Of a stretch of 64,000 nucleotides of DNA, positions 34,901 through 42,573 are shown piece after piece (the first letter of the stretch is position 1; the number at the start of each line of letters is the position of its first letter). The notes beneath the pieces are model-generated. The model searched no databases, was not told the DNA's origin, and saw only the letters and a list, made by a program, of their open reading frames with translations. The position numbers were made by a program, and so were the translations under genes. The DNA lies in contig NZ_SEWX01000005.1 in the NCBI RefSeq assembly GCF_004307455.1, forward strand, positions 620,001 through 684,000, read 5' to 3'. Origin of the DNA: Aquirufa nivalisilvae (lineage in GTDB: Bacteria > Bacteroidota > Bacteroidia > Cytophagales > Spirosomataceae).

Positions 34901-35140
34901 GTTCTTGCACATGGAGCTGGCGCCATTGGAAATAAAACGATTGGTGCTTCCGCTTTGGGAGGTATGATTTTTGGAACCGTTTTTGGTGTAATTATCGTGC
35001 CTGGCTTGTATTTCATTTTTGGTTCTATGGCCAATGGTCGCAAACTCATTAAAAATGAAGACAATAATCCACTTACGGAGGATTTAGTAAATCAGATGGA
35101 CAAATTTCCTCAAACTTTAGAGAAAGATGAAAATGAATAA
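31937..35140 (+). CDS. RND multidrug efflux pump, AcrB/HAE-1 family
   Basis: A 1067-residue trimeric proton-driven exporter. It begins MFSKFIQRPVLAIVIS, as HAE-1 pumps do. TM4 carries the proton-relay aspartates in ALVLAIGIVVDDAIVVVEA, and TM10 has the conserved Lys in VGLLGKNAVLIVEFA. Two large periplasmic loops and twelve predicted helices are at the expected places; length matches AcrB. The outer-membrane channel gene starts 14 nt before its stop. Drug, dye or bile-salt-type hydrophobic export is likely, and the substrate range is unknown. No transcriptional regulator is encoded alongside. Confidence 0.94.
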   Translation: MFSKFIQRPVLAIVISLVILFVGFLAIKSLPTSQFPEVAPPVVMVSASYPGASAKSLAESVIIPLEQSINGAWGMRYMTSDATSAGEANIQVVFNPGTDINQALVQVSNRVQQVTNRLPTLVQREGVVITPVIPSMLMYVNLYSKDKNANMKFLFNYAGVNMVPELQRINGIGQVRILGSRQYAMRVWLNPDRMRAYNVSPDDIMEALSDQSIIGKPGRIGRGDSKQAEALEYVMTYTDRFNDPKQYENVIIRANPNGEILRLKDIATVSLGSEYYDIYSNMNGHPSAALVLKQTYGSNASEVIGQVKDKLEQLKKSFPPGMEYEISYDVSNFLDASIENVMHTLRDAFILVALVVFIFLGDWRSTIVPILAVPVSLIGAFFCMQLFGLTINMVTLFALVLAIGIVVDDAIVVVEAVHAKMEEENLSPYNAVRKVIGEISGAVIAITLLMVSVFVPVSFMTGPVGTFYRQFSITMASSIVISGIVALTVTPVLCAMILKNNHGKPRKKTWMNRILDGFNHWFEKLTGKYVWILKAITHRKFVTIGLFGIFAIGILGVSQSLPSGFIPSEDQGMLYAIIQTPPGSTLERTNDLSNKLVSIIQKVEGVKSVSSIAGYEVLTEGRGSNAGTCLINLKPWNEREHSVSEIIAELEQKSKEIPGATIEFFDPPAVPGFGAAGGFALQLLDKTNSGDYKQLEKVTTDFMSELRKRKEITGLFTFFSANYPQYEIEIDNQAAMQKGVSINNAMNTLSIFVGSTYELGFIKYQRFFKVFVQAAPEFRKLPTDVMNLYVKNNRDEMVPFSAFMKIKKKQGANEINRYNMYNTSAIRGGPARGYSSGEAIKAVQEVAAKTLPNGYDIDWAALSYDETRRGNEAIYIFLVVLLFVYFVLAAQYESFIIPLSVIFSLPAGIFGSFLLIKGMGLANDIYAQVGLVMLVGLLGKNAVLIVEFAVQKQQQGFTVLEAAIEGAKVRFRPILMTSFAFIAGLIPLVLAHGAGAIGNKTIGASALGGMIFGTVFGVIIVPGLYFIFGSMANGRKLIKNEDNNPLTEDLVNQMDKFPQTLEKDENE

Positions 35141-36560
35141 TTTAATAAAGCTTATAGGACTATGCCTCATCGTTTGTCTATTTGATTCTTGTCAAATTCC
35201 ACAAATTGCAACCAAAAAGGTAAGTCAATTAATTCCAGATAGTTATACTGGATCAAAAGATACAGTAACGGTATCTAAAACAGCTTGGAGGGCCTTTTTT
35301 AAAGACCCTGCGCTCATTGCATTGATTGATTCAGCTTTGGAAAAAAACCAAGAAGTCAACATATTAATGCAAGAAATCCAAATAGCCAAAAATGAAGTTT
35401 TAGCTAAGCAAGGGGCATATTTGCCCTTTGCTTCGGTTGGAGCAGGAGCAGGGGTGGATAAAGTGGGACGATATACAAGTCAAGGTGCTAGTGATGCCAA
35501 TAATGAAATTGTACCTGGAAAAGCTGTACCTGATTTCTTGCAAAATTATGAATTAGGCATCAATGCCAGTTGGGAAATTGACGTTTGGAAAAAACTCAGA
35601 AATGCCAAGAAATCAGCGGTATTGAAGTATTTGTCGACAGTGGAAGGTAAAAACTTCATGGTAACCCACTTGATAGCAGAGATAGCGAATTCCTACTATG
35701 AATTAATGGCATTAGATAATCAATTAACCATATTGAATCAAAATATCGAATTGTATCAAAACTCATTGGATATCGTTAGAATTGAAAAGCAATATGCTCG
35801 TGTAACGGAATTGGCGGTTCGAAGATTTGAAGCTGAGGTTTTTAAAACAAAAAGTCGTCAGTTTTCTATTAAACAACAAATTGTCGAAACAGAAAATAGG
35901 ATCAACTTTTTGGTTGGTAGATTTCCACAGGCAGTGCTGAGAAATTCCACCCGTTTTACAGAATTACCGATTGATTCCATTCAAGCAGGAATTCCATCCC
36001 AATTGCTTTTTAATCGTACGGACATCAAACAAGCAGAACTTGCCTTGAAAGCGGCTGAAATAGATGTTAACGTGGCAAAAGCAGAGTTTTATCCTTCATT
36101 TGTAATTAATGCAGGATTAGGATATCGAGCTTTTAATGCTAAATATTTCCTTGATACTCCGGAGTCTCTTTTGTTTAACTTGGGTGGAAATTTGGTGGCT
36201 CCCTTGATTAATCGAAATGCGATAAAAGCCAATTTTTATTCCGCTAACAACAAACAGGTTCAGGCAGTATATGAATATGAACGTTCCATTTTAAGAGCAC
36301 ATTTGGAGGTTGTTAACCAGCTATCCCAAATTGTCAACTTGAAGAAAAGCTATGATTTAAAAAGCCAACAGGTGGATGCATTAACTCAATCCATTGAGAT
36401 TTCGTCCACTTTATTTAAATCAGCACGTGCCGATTATATGGAGGTTCTATTGACGCAGCGAGATGCTTTAGAATCTAAGATTGAATTGGTCGAAACGAAA
36501 AAACAGCAATTAAATGCTCAAGTCAATGTTTATCAAGCATTGGGTGGGGGATGGAGATAG
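35127..36560 (+). CDS. RND efflux outer-membrane channel (OprM/TolC-family lipoprotein)
   Basis: Outer-membrane factor of 477 residues with a lipobox FDSC near residue 22. The two OEP repeats are visible: long alpha-helical hairpins (ALEKNQEVNILMQEIQIAKN, and the second around RTDIKQAELALKAAEIDVNVAK) separated by beta-barrel segments (NYELGINASWEIDVW). It starts inside the pump gene, at the ATG at 35127 or the one two codons later, so it is translationally coupled. A strong terminator at 36592-36623 closes the operon. All three parts of the export machine are therefore present and intact. Confidence 0.91.
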   Translation: MKMNNLIKLIGLCLIVCLFDSCQIPQIATKKVSQLIPDSYTGSKDTVTVSKTAWRAFFKDPALIALIDSALEKNQEVNILMQEIQIAKNEVLAKQGAYLPFASVGAGAGVDKVGRYTSQGASDANNEIVPGKAVPDFLQNYELGINASWEIDVWKKLRNAKKSAVLKYLSTVEGKNFMVTHLIAEIANSYYELMALDNQLTILNQNIELYQNSLDIVRIEKQYARVTELAVRRFEAEVFKTKSRQFSIKQQIVETENRINFLVGRFPQAVLRNSTRFTELPIDSIQAGIPSQLLFNRTDIKQAELALKAAEIDVNVAKAEFYPSFVINAGLGYRAFNAKYFLDTPESLLFNLGGNLVAPLINRNAIKANFYSANNKQVQAVYEYERSILRAHLEVVNQLSQIVNLKKSYDLKSQQVDALTQSIEISSTLFKSARADYMEVLLTQRDALESKIELVETKKQQLNAQVNVYQALGGGWR

Positions 36561-36591
36561 TAGGTTTAATCTATTCTTAGTTTAATTTGTC

Positions 36592-36623
36592 AAAAGGGTG
36601 ATAAGAAATTATCACCCTTTTTT
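36592..36623 (+). terminator. Terminator of the RND efflux operon
   Basis: A perfect hairpin: AAAAGGGTGATAA and TTATCACCCTTTT around GAAA, ending in a T-run. It lies 31 nt after the operon's last stop. Confidence 0.9.
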
Positions 36624-36694
36624 GATATAGAAGTATATCAATTTAATTAGAAAAAATCTTCTTACTAAAGGTACTCTGGATGTAGCAAAATTTA

Positions 36695-36907
36695 CTAGCA
36701 GCAATGATTTCCTTGTTGAATGGGAGGACATGGAACAGATCCATAACTACAAAACACACAACAGTCGCCCGGCTTAGGTTTTAACAATTCTCCACAAAAA
36801 GTACAAACATAAAAATATTGACAAGCATTTACAGGCATAGTTTCTGTGGCTTGTTGAGCACAATGTGGACAGGTGATGGTGGATTCTAAAATCAAGCTAT
36901 CTGACAT
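36695..36907 (-). CDS. GDCCVxC domain-containing small cysteine-rich protein
   Basis: A 70-residue protein matching the GDCCVxC family along its full length. Two CxxC pairs (TCPHC, CTFC) resemble a small zinc ribbon; then KPGDCCVFCSYGSVPCPPIQ, the family signature, and a terminal CC. I chose the ATG at 36907 (MSDSLILEST), because the seven residues of the upstream alternative at 36928 are not part of the family. Relatives often occur beside mercury- or metal-resistance genes; here the gene is alone, facing the efflux operon's end. Probably a metal-binding protein; function not established. Confidence 0.85.
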   Translation of the reverse strand: MSDSLILESTITCPHCAQQATETMPVNACQYFYVCTFCGELLKPKPGDCCVFCSYGSVPCPPIQQGNHCC

Positions 36908-37651
36908 AATCGATTGAATAGTCTCCAATATAACAAAATCTTACACGAGAAAACTTCAACATATAGTTAAATGAGTTATTGGAAGGTTAACCAATGGATG
37001 CCATTCAAATCAAATAAAATGAACTACAAGCATTCACCTACTTCATATTTTGAATCTATATTTTAATAATTTGACTAACATTTAGCAAATTTGAGCCTAT
37101 AAATTCAAAAATAACTGATGTTATTTTATCTCAAATTTTTATAAATTTATCGACTTTACAAAAATTATATTATTTTTTTCCTGATTTTAAACAAAATATT
37201 AATTTACATATAAATAATATAATAATTACTATAAGATGTATGCCGACATCATTTCATACGATAAATAAGATTTTAATAAGAAATTTTATGATTTAATGTA
37301 AGAGTCCATCGTATCGTTATTTAATGGTAATTTTCAGCTTTTAGCAACATTCTACTTGTTTAATTTTAAACTCATAAGCATAAACATTATTTCAAAATTT
37401 GCTTCATTTTTCTTGACTTGACCAATATTGACTTTTACTAATAATATATTAAATTTTTACAATATTTTGTCTTTCAAAAATGCATTTCTAGGGGTTAAAA
37501 CAAGCTTCATAGAATTATGCAGTTAAAATTTATTCGTTTATAAGCTCTAATTTTACATAAAATTTCAGTCCAAATGAACTGATAATTAGGTAGTTAGAAT
37601 TTTGATCTATTCTCCTTCTGCCTCAATAAAATTCTTAAAACAATTTATCTA
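36908..37651. other. 744-bp AT-rich stretch without recognisable genes
   Basis: I see no ORF with coding character, no tRNA and no long repeat. It is much richer in A/T than its surroundings, with frequent stops in all frames. The only small structure noted is GATGT-ATGCCG-ACATC near 37235. It lies upstream of two genes transcribed away from it (GDCCVxC gene and beta-barrel gene), so it may hold long control regions or a small RNA; neither is shown. Confidence 0.6.
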
Positions 37652-38194
37652 ATGAAAATTTTAAAAACTACGGCTATCAATTTAGCCGCAATGATGGTAT
37701 GCGCATGGCTTACATTTTCACCTACTTTCTCAAACGGTTCAACGGAACCTGGAGATACTGAGGCCAACAACAGTTTTGGAATAAGATATGCTTATTCTAT
37801 GAGTGGTTTATCTTGGAAACACATGTTTAATCAAGTCAATCATTTTGAGGCTTTTATATTACCTATTTCAAACAACTTTGAAAAACAATTCAATTATTAT
37901 GGAGGAAGATATATTCATAATTTTCCTCAAACAGCATTCCCTTTCACTCCATTTGTATTTGCTGGGGTAGGACTGTCAACCTATAGTCGGTTCTTACCTG
38001 AAGACTCACAAAATAGTGTTCCTATCGATTCTGGGAAGTATTTTGCCTATTCTATAGGACAAGGAGTTGAGTTTAAATTAGGAAATCACTTATCACTTTC
38101 AGGTGATGTAGCCATTTCTAAATTCAATAATGAGCCAAATCAAATGTTAGGAATTATACGACTAGGCTGTGGCGTTCAATATGTAATTAGATAA
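37652..38194 (+). CDS. Small outer-membrane beta-barrel protein
   Basis: A 180-residue protein with a signal peptide (to about AWLTFSPTFS) and alternating short amphipathic strands: FGIRYAYSMSGLSWKHMF, FEAFILPIS, YYGGRYIHNF, PFTPFVFAGVGLSTY, YFAYSIGQGVEFKLGNHLSLSGDVAIS. The C-terminal strand GIIRLGCGVQYVIR resembles an eight-stranded barrel closure. This fits a small porin-like or OmpX/OmpW-style protein of the kind abundant in Bacteroidota. It is alone behind a long AT-rich region and followed by a 41-codon open frame at 38224. Function unknown. Confidence 0.65.
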   Translation: MKILKTTAINLAAMMVCAWLTFSPTFSNGSTEPGDTEANNSFGIRYAYSMSGLSWKHMFNQVNHFEAFILPISNNFEKQFNYYGGRYIHNFPQTAFPFTPFVFAGVGLSTYSRFLPEDSQNSVPIDSGKYFAYSIGQGVEFKLGNHLSLSGDVAISKFNNEPNQMLGIIRLGCGVQYVIR

Positions 38195-38223
38195 TTCCAA
38201 AGAATCAGGGAATAGTTGACTTA

Positions 38224-38349
38224 ATGACAATTATCATTACCTCAGCCTTGCGTGCAGCAGTAATTTCAAAAGTAATTGAGAAGATTCCCGAAAAGTGGAA
38301 TAAAAAGGATAATCAAAACTTTGATCAAGGAAAAGAAAAGGAACTTTGA
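38224..38349 (+). CDS. Possible 41-residue peptide
   Basis: An ATG-started frame reading MTIITSALRAAVISKVIEK and continuing to a Lys/Glu-rich end before TGA. It has an amphipathic N-terminal half. No recognised family and no clear ribosome-binding site; it could be chance. Confidence 0.2.
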   Translation: MTIIITSALRAAVISKVIEKIPEKWNKKDNQNFDQGKEKEL

Positions 38350-38407
38350 TATGAATTTTCTAAAAACAAAATTACTACACAAAATACTATACAATTAATT
38401 TAAAATC

Positions 38408-38447
38408 CACAAAAAAAAGCCCTCTAAAAAATTATTAGAGGGCTTTC
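38408..38447 (-). terminator. Terminator of tRNA-Lys
   Basis: On the minus strand AAAGCCCTCTAA pairs with TTAGAGGGCTTT across a short AT loop and ends in a T-run of eight. It starts 4 nt after the tRNA 3' end. Confidence 0.85.
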
Positions 38448-38450
38448 GTG

Positions 38451-38523
38451 TGATCCCGCTGGGATTCGAACCCAGGACCCATACATTAAAAGTGTATTGC
38501 TCTACCAACTGAGCTACGGAATC
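38451..38523 (-). tRNA. tRNA-Lys (anticodon TTT)
   Basis: On the minus strand: acceptor arms GATTCCG/CGGGATC (one G-T), D-arm GCTC..GAGC, anticodon arm ATACA-CTTTTAA-TGTAT with anticodon TTT, and T-arm CTGGG-TTCGAAT-CCCAG. Discriminator base A; CCA is not encoded. 73 nt. Confidence 0.96.
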
Positions 38524-38657
38524 ATCAAGCTTACGCTTGTATATCAATTGACCCACTCTGGAGTCGAAAGGAAGTTTAGCCACTGGCCAACTTCTGTTTG
38601 CAAAAGCAGAACATTTTCCCCTTATTGCGGTGCAAAACTAGTACGGTTTTTCGAATT

Positions 38658-39395
38658 ATGCAAGACTATCATCTAAATAAAATTATATTTTTTATACTTT
38701 TTTCTTTCTGCATTTGGCAACCTGCTTATAGCCAAATAGATAGAAATCAATTGGCCCTGGCAGATTCTCTGTTTAAATCCAATCGATTATTGGAAGCGGA
38801 AAAAATTTATTTACCATTCGCAGAATCCCAGCGCAACGAAAATGAAACAATCCGATTAAAATTAGCCTATATCGCCAAGGCTAAAAATGATTGGCTACAA
38901 GAATTATATTATTTATCTAGTTTGCAAGCTGAGCAAGACAGGCCAGCCATCGCTAAGCGTCTTCAAGAAATAGGGGATAGGCAGTCGCTCTCCGGTTTTC
39001 AAATCAATCTCATGGACCAATTTCTATGGATTTATTTTACTTACTTTCCTTACCTCATGGGATTTCTTTTTGCTCTGGCTTTTTATGTTGTTGGAATTCT
39101 CAGCTTCAAAAAAGTTAAAAAAATGAAAATCAAGACCTATAGCCTGTATTATTTAGGATTTTATTTATTGTTTTTGACTTGGTTTGCCAATTTCCCAGCT
39201 TTACTTCAATACGGTATTATCACCAAGGAGAAGGCCTATTTGAGAGATTATGCCTCTTCTGCCGCACCTGTTAAGCAAATGCTCAAAAAAGGAAATCGAA
39301 TTATTCACTGGCAGAAAAAAGATATCTGGGTAAACTGCTATTTTGAAGGAGAGCTTGGCTATGTCAAGGCCGACGATTACTTACCGATTAATTAG
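38658..39395 (+). CDS. BatE-like TPR/SH3 membrane protein (tentative)
   Basis: A 245-residue protein from the ATG at 38658: signal peptide ending PAYSQ, a TPR-like helical segment (LALADSLFKSNRLLEAEKIY…), two membrane segments (about 130-150 and 165-185), and a C-terminal SH3-like domain (RNYASSAAP-type start, then KGNRIIHWQKKDIWVNCYFEGELGYVKADDYLPI). The layout resembles BatE-like and SH3b proteins of Bacteroidota. An upstream in-frame ATG at 38598 would run through the tRNA-Lys promoter area and precede the signal peptide, so it is not used. Its stop overlaps that of holA by 4 nt (convergent). Confidence 0.65.
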   Translation: MQDYHLNKIIFFILFSFCIWQPAYSQIDRNQLALADSLFKSNRLLEAEKIYLPFAESQRNENETIRLKLAYIAKAKNDWLQELYYLSSLQAEQDRPAIAKRLQEIGDRQSLSGFQINLMDQFLWIYFTYFPYLMGFLFALAFYVVGILSFKKVKKMKIKTYSLYYLGFYLLFLTWFANFPALLQYGIITKEKAYLRDYASSAAPVKQMLKKGNRIIHWQKKDIWVNCYFEGELGYVKADDYLPIN

Positions 39396-40441
39396 AGGTT
39401 AAATATTTCAAAACTGAGATCTAAAATAATTTCTCTTTCTTTATCTCCATTTCCAATAACTCCTTTTACACGTAAATCTGCGTTTTTAATGGCTTCTATG
39501 ATACGAACTACCTTTCCAAGAGGGTAATTACGCTTGGCCAAGGTATAATCCTTGACAAAGTAAGGATTGACGCCAAGAGCGCTAGCCATTTCTCCATCTG
39601 AGATTGCACCTAAATCATGTACTTGCAAAACTTTGGCAAAGAAATTAAACAACATAATCAACATCGGTGCCGCTGGGTTTTGTTTAGTATTATCAGCAAA
39701 ATAAAAAGCTATTTTCTGCCCCTTCTCTCCATTTCGTTGTATAATGGCTTTTTGAAATTCAAAATAATTATACTCACGACTTATCCCAATGTATTTCTCT
39801 ACTTCATCTAAGCCTATTTCCTTGCCTTGTGGTACATTCACAACCAATTTATCGGCCTCATGTGCCATTCGCTTTAAATCTGTCCCTACAAACGAAACCA
39901 TTAATTCCTGAGCATTAGCCTGAATATGCAAAGAATGAGAACCTAAATAGTCTTTCAGCCAAACTCCTAAACGATCCTCTGAGATTTTCTTCGATGTTAC
40001 AACCACCCCTTTTTTATCTAAAGGAGCTAAAATTTTGGATTTATCAGTCAGTAAGGTCTTCAGCGTAAAAACTAGTATTGTCGACTCCGTAGGTCTTTCA
40101 CAATAATCCACCCAAGCTTTCCAATCTGTATTGCCTTTGTCTTTAGTATCTGTTTTCCCTTTGGCCATAGCTTCCAAAAAAACAGCTTCTTTCACAATGA
40201 TAACCTGTTTGTCTGACATCATTGGAAATCTTCGGGCATAGGAAATCACTTCCGCTAAGCTTTGATCTTTTCCATACATGACAAATTGATTAAAGTTCTG
40301 CTGGTCTGGACTCAACACTTTATTTTCAAAAGCATCCACCACTTGGTCAATAAAAAACGGCTCATCCCCATGTATAAGGTAAATAGGTGCCAATTTTTGT
40401 TGTTTGATGTCTTTTAATACGTCTTGAGCACTTTTTTGCAT
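39392..40441 (-). CDS. holA: DNA polymerase III subunit delta
   Basis: Clamp-loader delta subunit, which opens the beta clamp; 349 residues from the ATG at 40441 (MQKSAQDVLKDI). The N-terminal domain reads LAPIYLIHGDEPFFIDQVVDAFE and RRFPMMSDKQVIIVKEA, typical of HolA. The middle has the EVEKYIGISREYNYFEF linker region, and the C-terminal collar domain ends LDLSFEIFNL. An in-frame ATG at 40471 adds ten residues that do not fit the family start. It is divergent from the FKBP gene. An essential replication gene, with no sign of transfer. Confidence 0.9.
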   Translation of the reverse strand: MQKSAQDVLKDIKQQKLAPIYLIHGDEPFFIDQVVDAFENKVLSPDQQNFNQFVMYGKDQSLAEVISYARRFPMMSDKQVIIVKEAVFLEAMAKGKTDTKDKGNTDWKAWVDYCERPTESTILVFTLKTLLTDKSKILAPLDKKGVVVTSKKISEDRLGVWLKDYLGSHSLHIQANAQELMVSFVGTDLKRMAHEADKLVVNVPQGKEIGLDEVEKYIGISREYNYFEFQKAIIQRNGEKGQKIAFYFADNTKQNPAAPMLIMLFNFFAKVLQVHDLGAISDGEMASALGVNPYFVKDYTLAKRNYPLGKVVRIIEAIKNADLRVKGVIGNGDKEREIILDLSFEIFNL

Positions 40442-40563
40442 GGAAATCTTGAAATTTAATTCGAAACACAAAGCTAATCAAAAGCTTTTGATCCAAAAAT
40501 ATTAATGCAGGAGCATCAAGCTTTACAAATTAATCCCGTAGGTTTGCTGTAAAATAGAACAAT

Positions 40564-41079
40564 ATGCAGATTAAACCGAACTCCGTTGTATTCATTTCTT
40601 ACCAATTATCATTCCCGAATGAGGAAGGTGAGCCAGAAGTGGTGGAAATAGTTGACGAAAATGAACCTATGGTATTTATCCATGGATTGAGTGGATTGCC
40701 AGAAGCTTTCGAAGCTAATTTAAATGGCCTTTCAGCTAATGATACCTTTGATTTTACTATTCAGGCAGAAGACGCTTATGGCGTTGTTGACCCTAATGCC
40801 ATTATAGATTTACCCAAATCCATCTTTCAAATTGAAGGACAAGATACGAGTGATATGTTGAAAGTCGGGAATTTCATTCCTATGACTGACGATCAAGGAA
40901 ATCGTATGCAAGGTATGGTAGTACAAGTAAGTCCTGAAACCGTTACTATGGACTTTAACCATCCATTGGCAGAAAAAGACTTAATGTTCAGTGGAAAAGT
41001 AATTAAAATACGTGAAGCTACTGCCGAAGAAATTGCTCATGGCCATGTGCATGGCGAAGGTGGAGTACACCATCATTAA
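40564..41079 (+). CDS. FKBP-type peptidyl-prolyl isomerase, SlyD-like
   Basis: A 171-residue cytoplasmic prolyl isomerase and chaperone. The FKBP core is split by the IF chaperone domain as in SlyD: PMVFIHGLSGLPEAFEANLNGLSANDTFDF, then the IF insert (EDAYGVVDPNAIIDLPKSIF…), returning with FNHPLAEKDLMFSGKVIKI. The C-terminus is His-rich (HGHVHGEGGVHHH), which in SlyD binds nickel or other metals. A TAGGTTTG box lies 17 nt upstream of the start. The gene is followed by the inverted heptamer repeat at locus 4. No hydrogenase genes are in the window, so a nickel-delivery role is not implied. Confidence 0.9.
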   Translation: MQIKPNSVVFISYQLSFPNEEGEPEVVEIVDENEPMVFIHGLSGLPEAFEANLNGLSANDTFDFTIQAEDAYGVVDPNAIIDLPKSIFQIEGQDTSDMLKVGNFIPMTDDQGNRMQGMVVQVSPETVTMDFNHPLAEKDLMFSGKVIKIREATAEEIAHGHVHGEGGVHHH

Positions 41080-41084
41080 TTGTT

Positions 41085-41168
41085 AATGTAGCATGTAAAA
41101 TGTAGAATGAATTTTGGAACATTAAAAATTCTTCATTCTACATTTTACATGCTACATTCTTCATTCTA
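41085..41168. repeat. Perfect 27-bp inverted repeat made of heptamer units (locus 4)
   Basis: 41085-41111 and 41132-41158 are exact reverse complements (27/27) with a 20-nt AT-rich loop. The units are degenerate GAATGTA/GCATGTA/AAATGTA copies. It separates the convergent FKBP and dCMP deaminase genes, and the latter's TAG stop (41166-41168) is in the repeat. It probably folds into a strong hairpin in both transcripts. Confidence 0.9.
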
Positions 41169-41633
41169 TTGCAATTCCATCTCAGAATAAGCCATCACAT
41201 CAACGCCAAATTTGCGTAAAAAATCCACCCCTTCGTCCGAAGGAAGGCCTTTGTAGGCAGCATAAGAATTTAAGTAAATTACACGTTTGATTTTCATGCT
41301 ATAAATGATTCTCGCGCAGGATATGCAAGGGGAGAGGGTCACATAAATGGTGGATCCTTCCACATCAGCTCCATTTTTGGAGGCATATAAAATAGCATTT
41401 TGTTCAGCATGTAAAGCCAAAGAACATGATCCTTTGGAATCTCTAGGACATCCGTCTTCGCCAAATTCATCATCGCAATTATGTGTACCCGCTGGTGGGC
41501 CATTATAGCCAATGGATATAATTCGGGTTTCTTTCGTGAGAACACATCCTACTTGGGCACGGGTACAATGCGATCTCAAAGCTAAATTTTGAGCTAATTC
41601 CATGAAAATCGCATCGAATGGGGGTTTATTCAT
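41166..41633 (-). CDS. dCMP deaminase / ComEB-type cytidine deaminase
   Basis: Zinc deaminase of 155 residues converting dCMP to dUMP for thymidylate synthesis. The zinc site is visible: HAEQNAI (His and proton-shuttle Glu) and SPCISCA (two Cys). The allosteric-type insert NCDDEFGEDGCPRD is present. The ATG at 41633 (MNKPPFDAIFMELA) fits the family start; an in-frame ATG at 41726 would add 31 unrelated residues. Its end is defined by a repeat-borne TAG. Upstream, the palindromic repeat field begins about 150 nt from the start codon. Confidence 0.9.
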   Translation of the reverse strand: MNKPPFDAIFMELAQNLALRSHCTRAQVGCVLTKETRIISIGYNGPPAGTHNCDDEFGEDGCPRDSKGSCSLALHAEQNAILYASKNGADVEGSTIYVTLSPCISCARIIYSMKIKRVIYLNSYAAYKGLPSDEGVDFLRKFGVDVMAYSEMELQ

Positions 41634-41997
41634 ATAGACTGAAGAATCGGTGAGGCAAATTTGACCACAAATATCCGATTTATTTTTCAATTGAATAGCA
41701 GTGGACTTCCTTTTAAATCTAAACACGGAGTGCTATAGGTGGCTTTGGGAGGCTAAGCTAACTGAAATTATTCAAGGCAATCAAGTATCTTCGAGAGACT
41801 CAGATACCTCTGACATGATTGACTTACTGCCCCTGTGCCTTCGAGAACCTCAGGCACAGACTGAAAAATATAATATTTGAATACCTGACATTCTGAATCC
41901 TTGATAAAGTACTTGATAATGAATGAGATAGCAAAAGGTGGCTGAGGCTCTCGAGGCCACCTCAAATTATTGAAAGTGTTTGAGATTCTGGATGGTA

Positions 41998-42095
41998 TCT
42001 TCGAGGGCCTCAGATACCTGATATTCTGGGTGATAGCTGGGGTATTTGAGAGTTGATGAGATGGTAAAAGGTGGCTGAGGCTCTCGAAGCCACCT
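41998..42095. repeat. Left 98-bp direct repeat flanking the GIY-YIG gene
   Basis: Identical at 94 of 98 positions to 42476-42573 (offset exactly 478). It contains one A hairpin, the linker and one B hairpin. Confidence 0.9.
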
Positions 42096-42179
42096 ATCTA
42101 CTAATTGATATTTTCAATTGTTAACAAAAATATATAATTCCAATATCCTAACTTTCCAATAATACCTAACCAAATAAAC

Positions 42180-42527
42180 ATGAAAGGATACATGTATATT
42201 TTAAAATGTTGCGATGATAGTTATTACTGCGGAAGCACAAAAGACCTTCGAAGACGAATCAAAAAACACCAAATGGGTTTAGGAGCCAATCACACAAAAA
42301 ATAGGTTACCAGTCTCATTAATCTATTATGAAATATTCCCTCGAATTGATTTAGCTTTTCATCGAGAGAAGCAAGTACAGGGATGGAGAAGGGAGAAAAA
42401 AGAGGCTTTAATTAAGGGTGCTTATAAATTATTACCTAAACTAGCAATGGCACATCGAGATATACAGCTCCTATGTCTTCGAGATCCTCAGATACCTGAT
42501 ATTCTGGATGATAGCTGGGGTATTTGA
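42180..42527 (+). CDS. GIY-YIG nuclease family protein (UPF0213/YhbQ-like) inside the repeat field
   Basis: A 115-residue single-domain GIY-YIG endonuclease. Motifs: YMYILKC (residues 4-10) and YYCGST (15-20) for the GIY/YIG strands, the catalytic-type Arg in DLRRRIKKH (22-30), and Glu63 in FHREKQVQGWRREKK. The nuclease domain ends near residue 85-90. Residues 99-115 (CLRDPQIPDILDDSWGI) are translated from the palindromic repeat, including the stop codon, so the natural C-terminus was replaced by repeat sequence. It lies between two 98-bp direct repeats and among at least a dozen palindromes. Family members can be DNA repair or mobile-element nucleases; linkage to repeat spread is inference. 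Confidence 0.85.
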   Translation: MKGYMYILKCCDDSYYCGSTKDLRRRIKKHQMGLGANHTKNRLPVSLIYYEIFPRIDLAFHREKQVQGWRREKKEALIKGAYKLLPKLAMAHRDIQLLCLRDPQIPDILDDSWGI

Positions 42528-42573
42528 GAGTTGATGAGATGGTAAAAGGTGGCTGAGGTTCTCGAAGCCACCT
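42476..42573. repeat. Right 98-bp direct repeat flanking (and overlapping) the GIY-YIG gene
   Basis: Matches 41998-42095 at 94 of 98 positions. Its first 52 nt encode the end of the GIY-YIG protein. Confidence 0.9.

Noticed and set aside
40564-41079. Part of a nickel-hydrogenase maturation cluster
   Set aside because: The His-rich tail is a SlyD feature, but there are no hydrogenase or hyp genes in the window.
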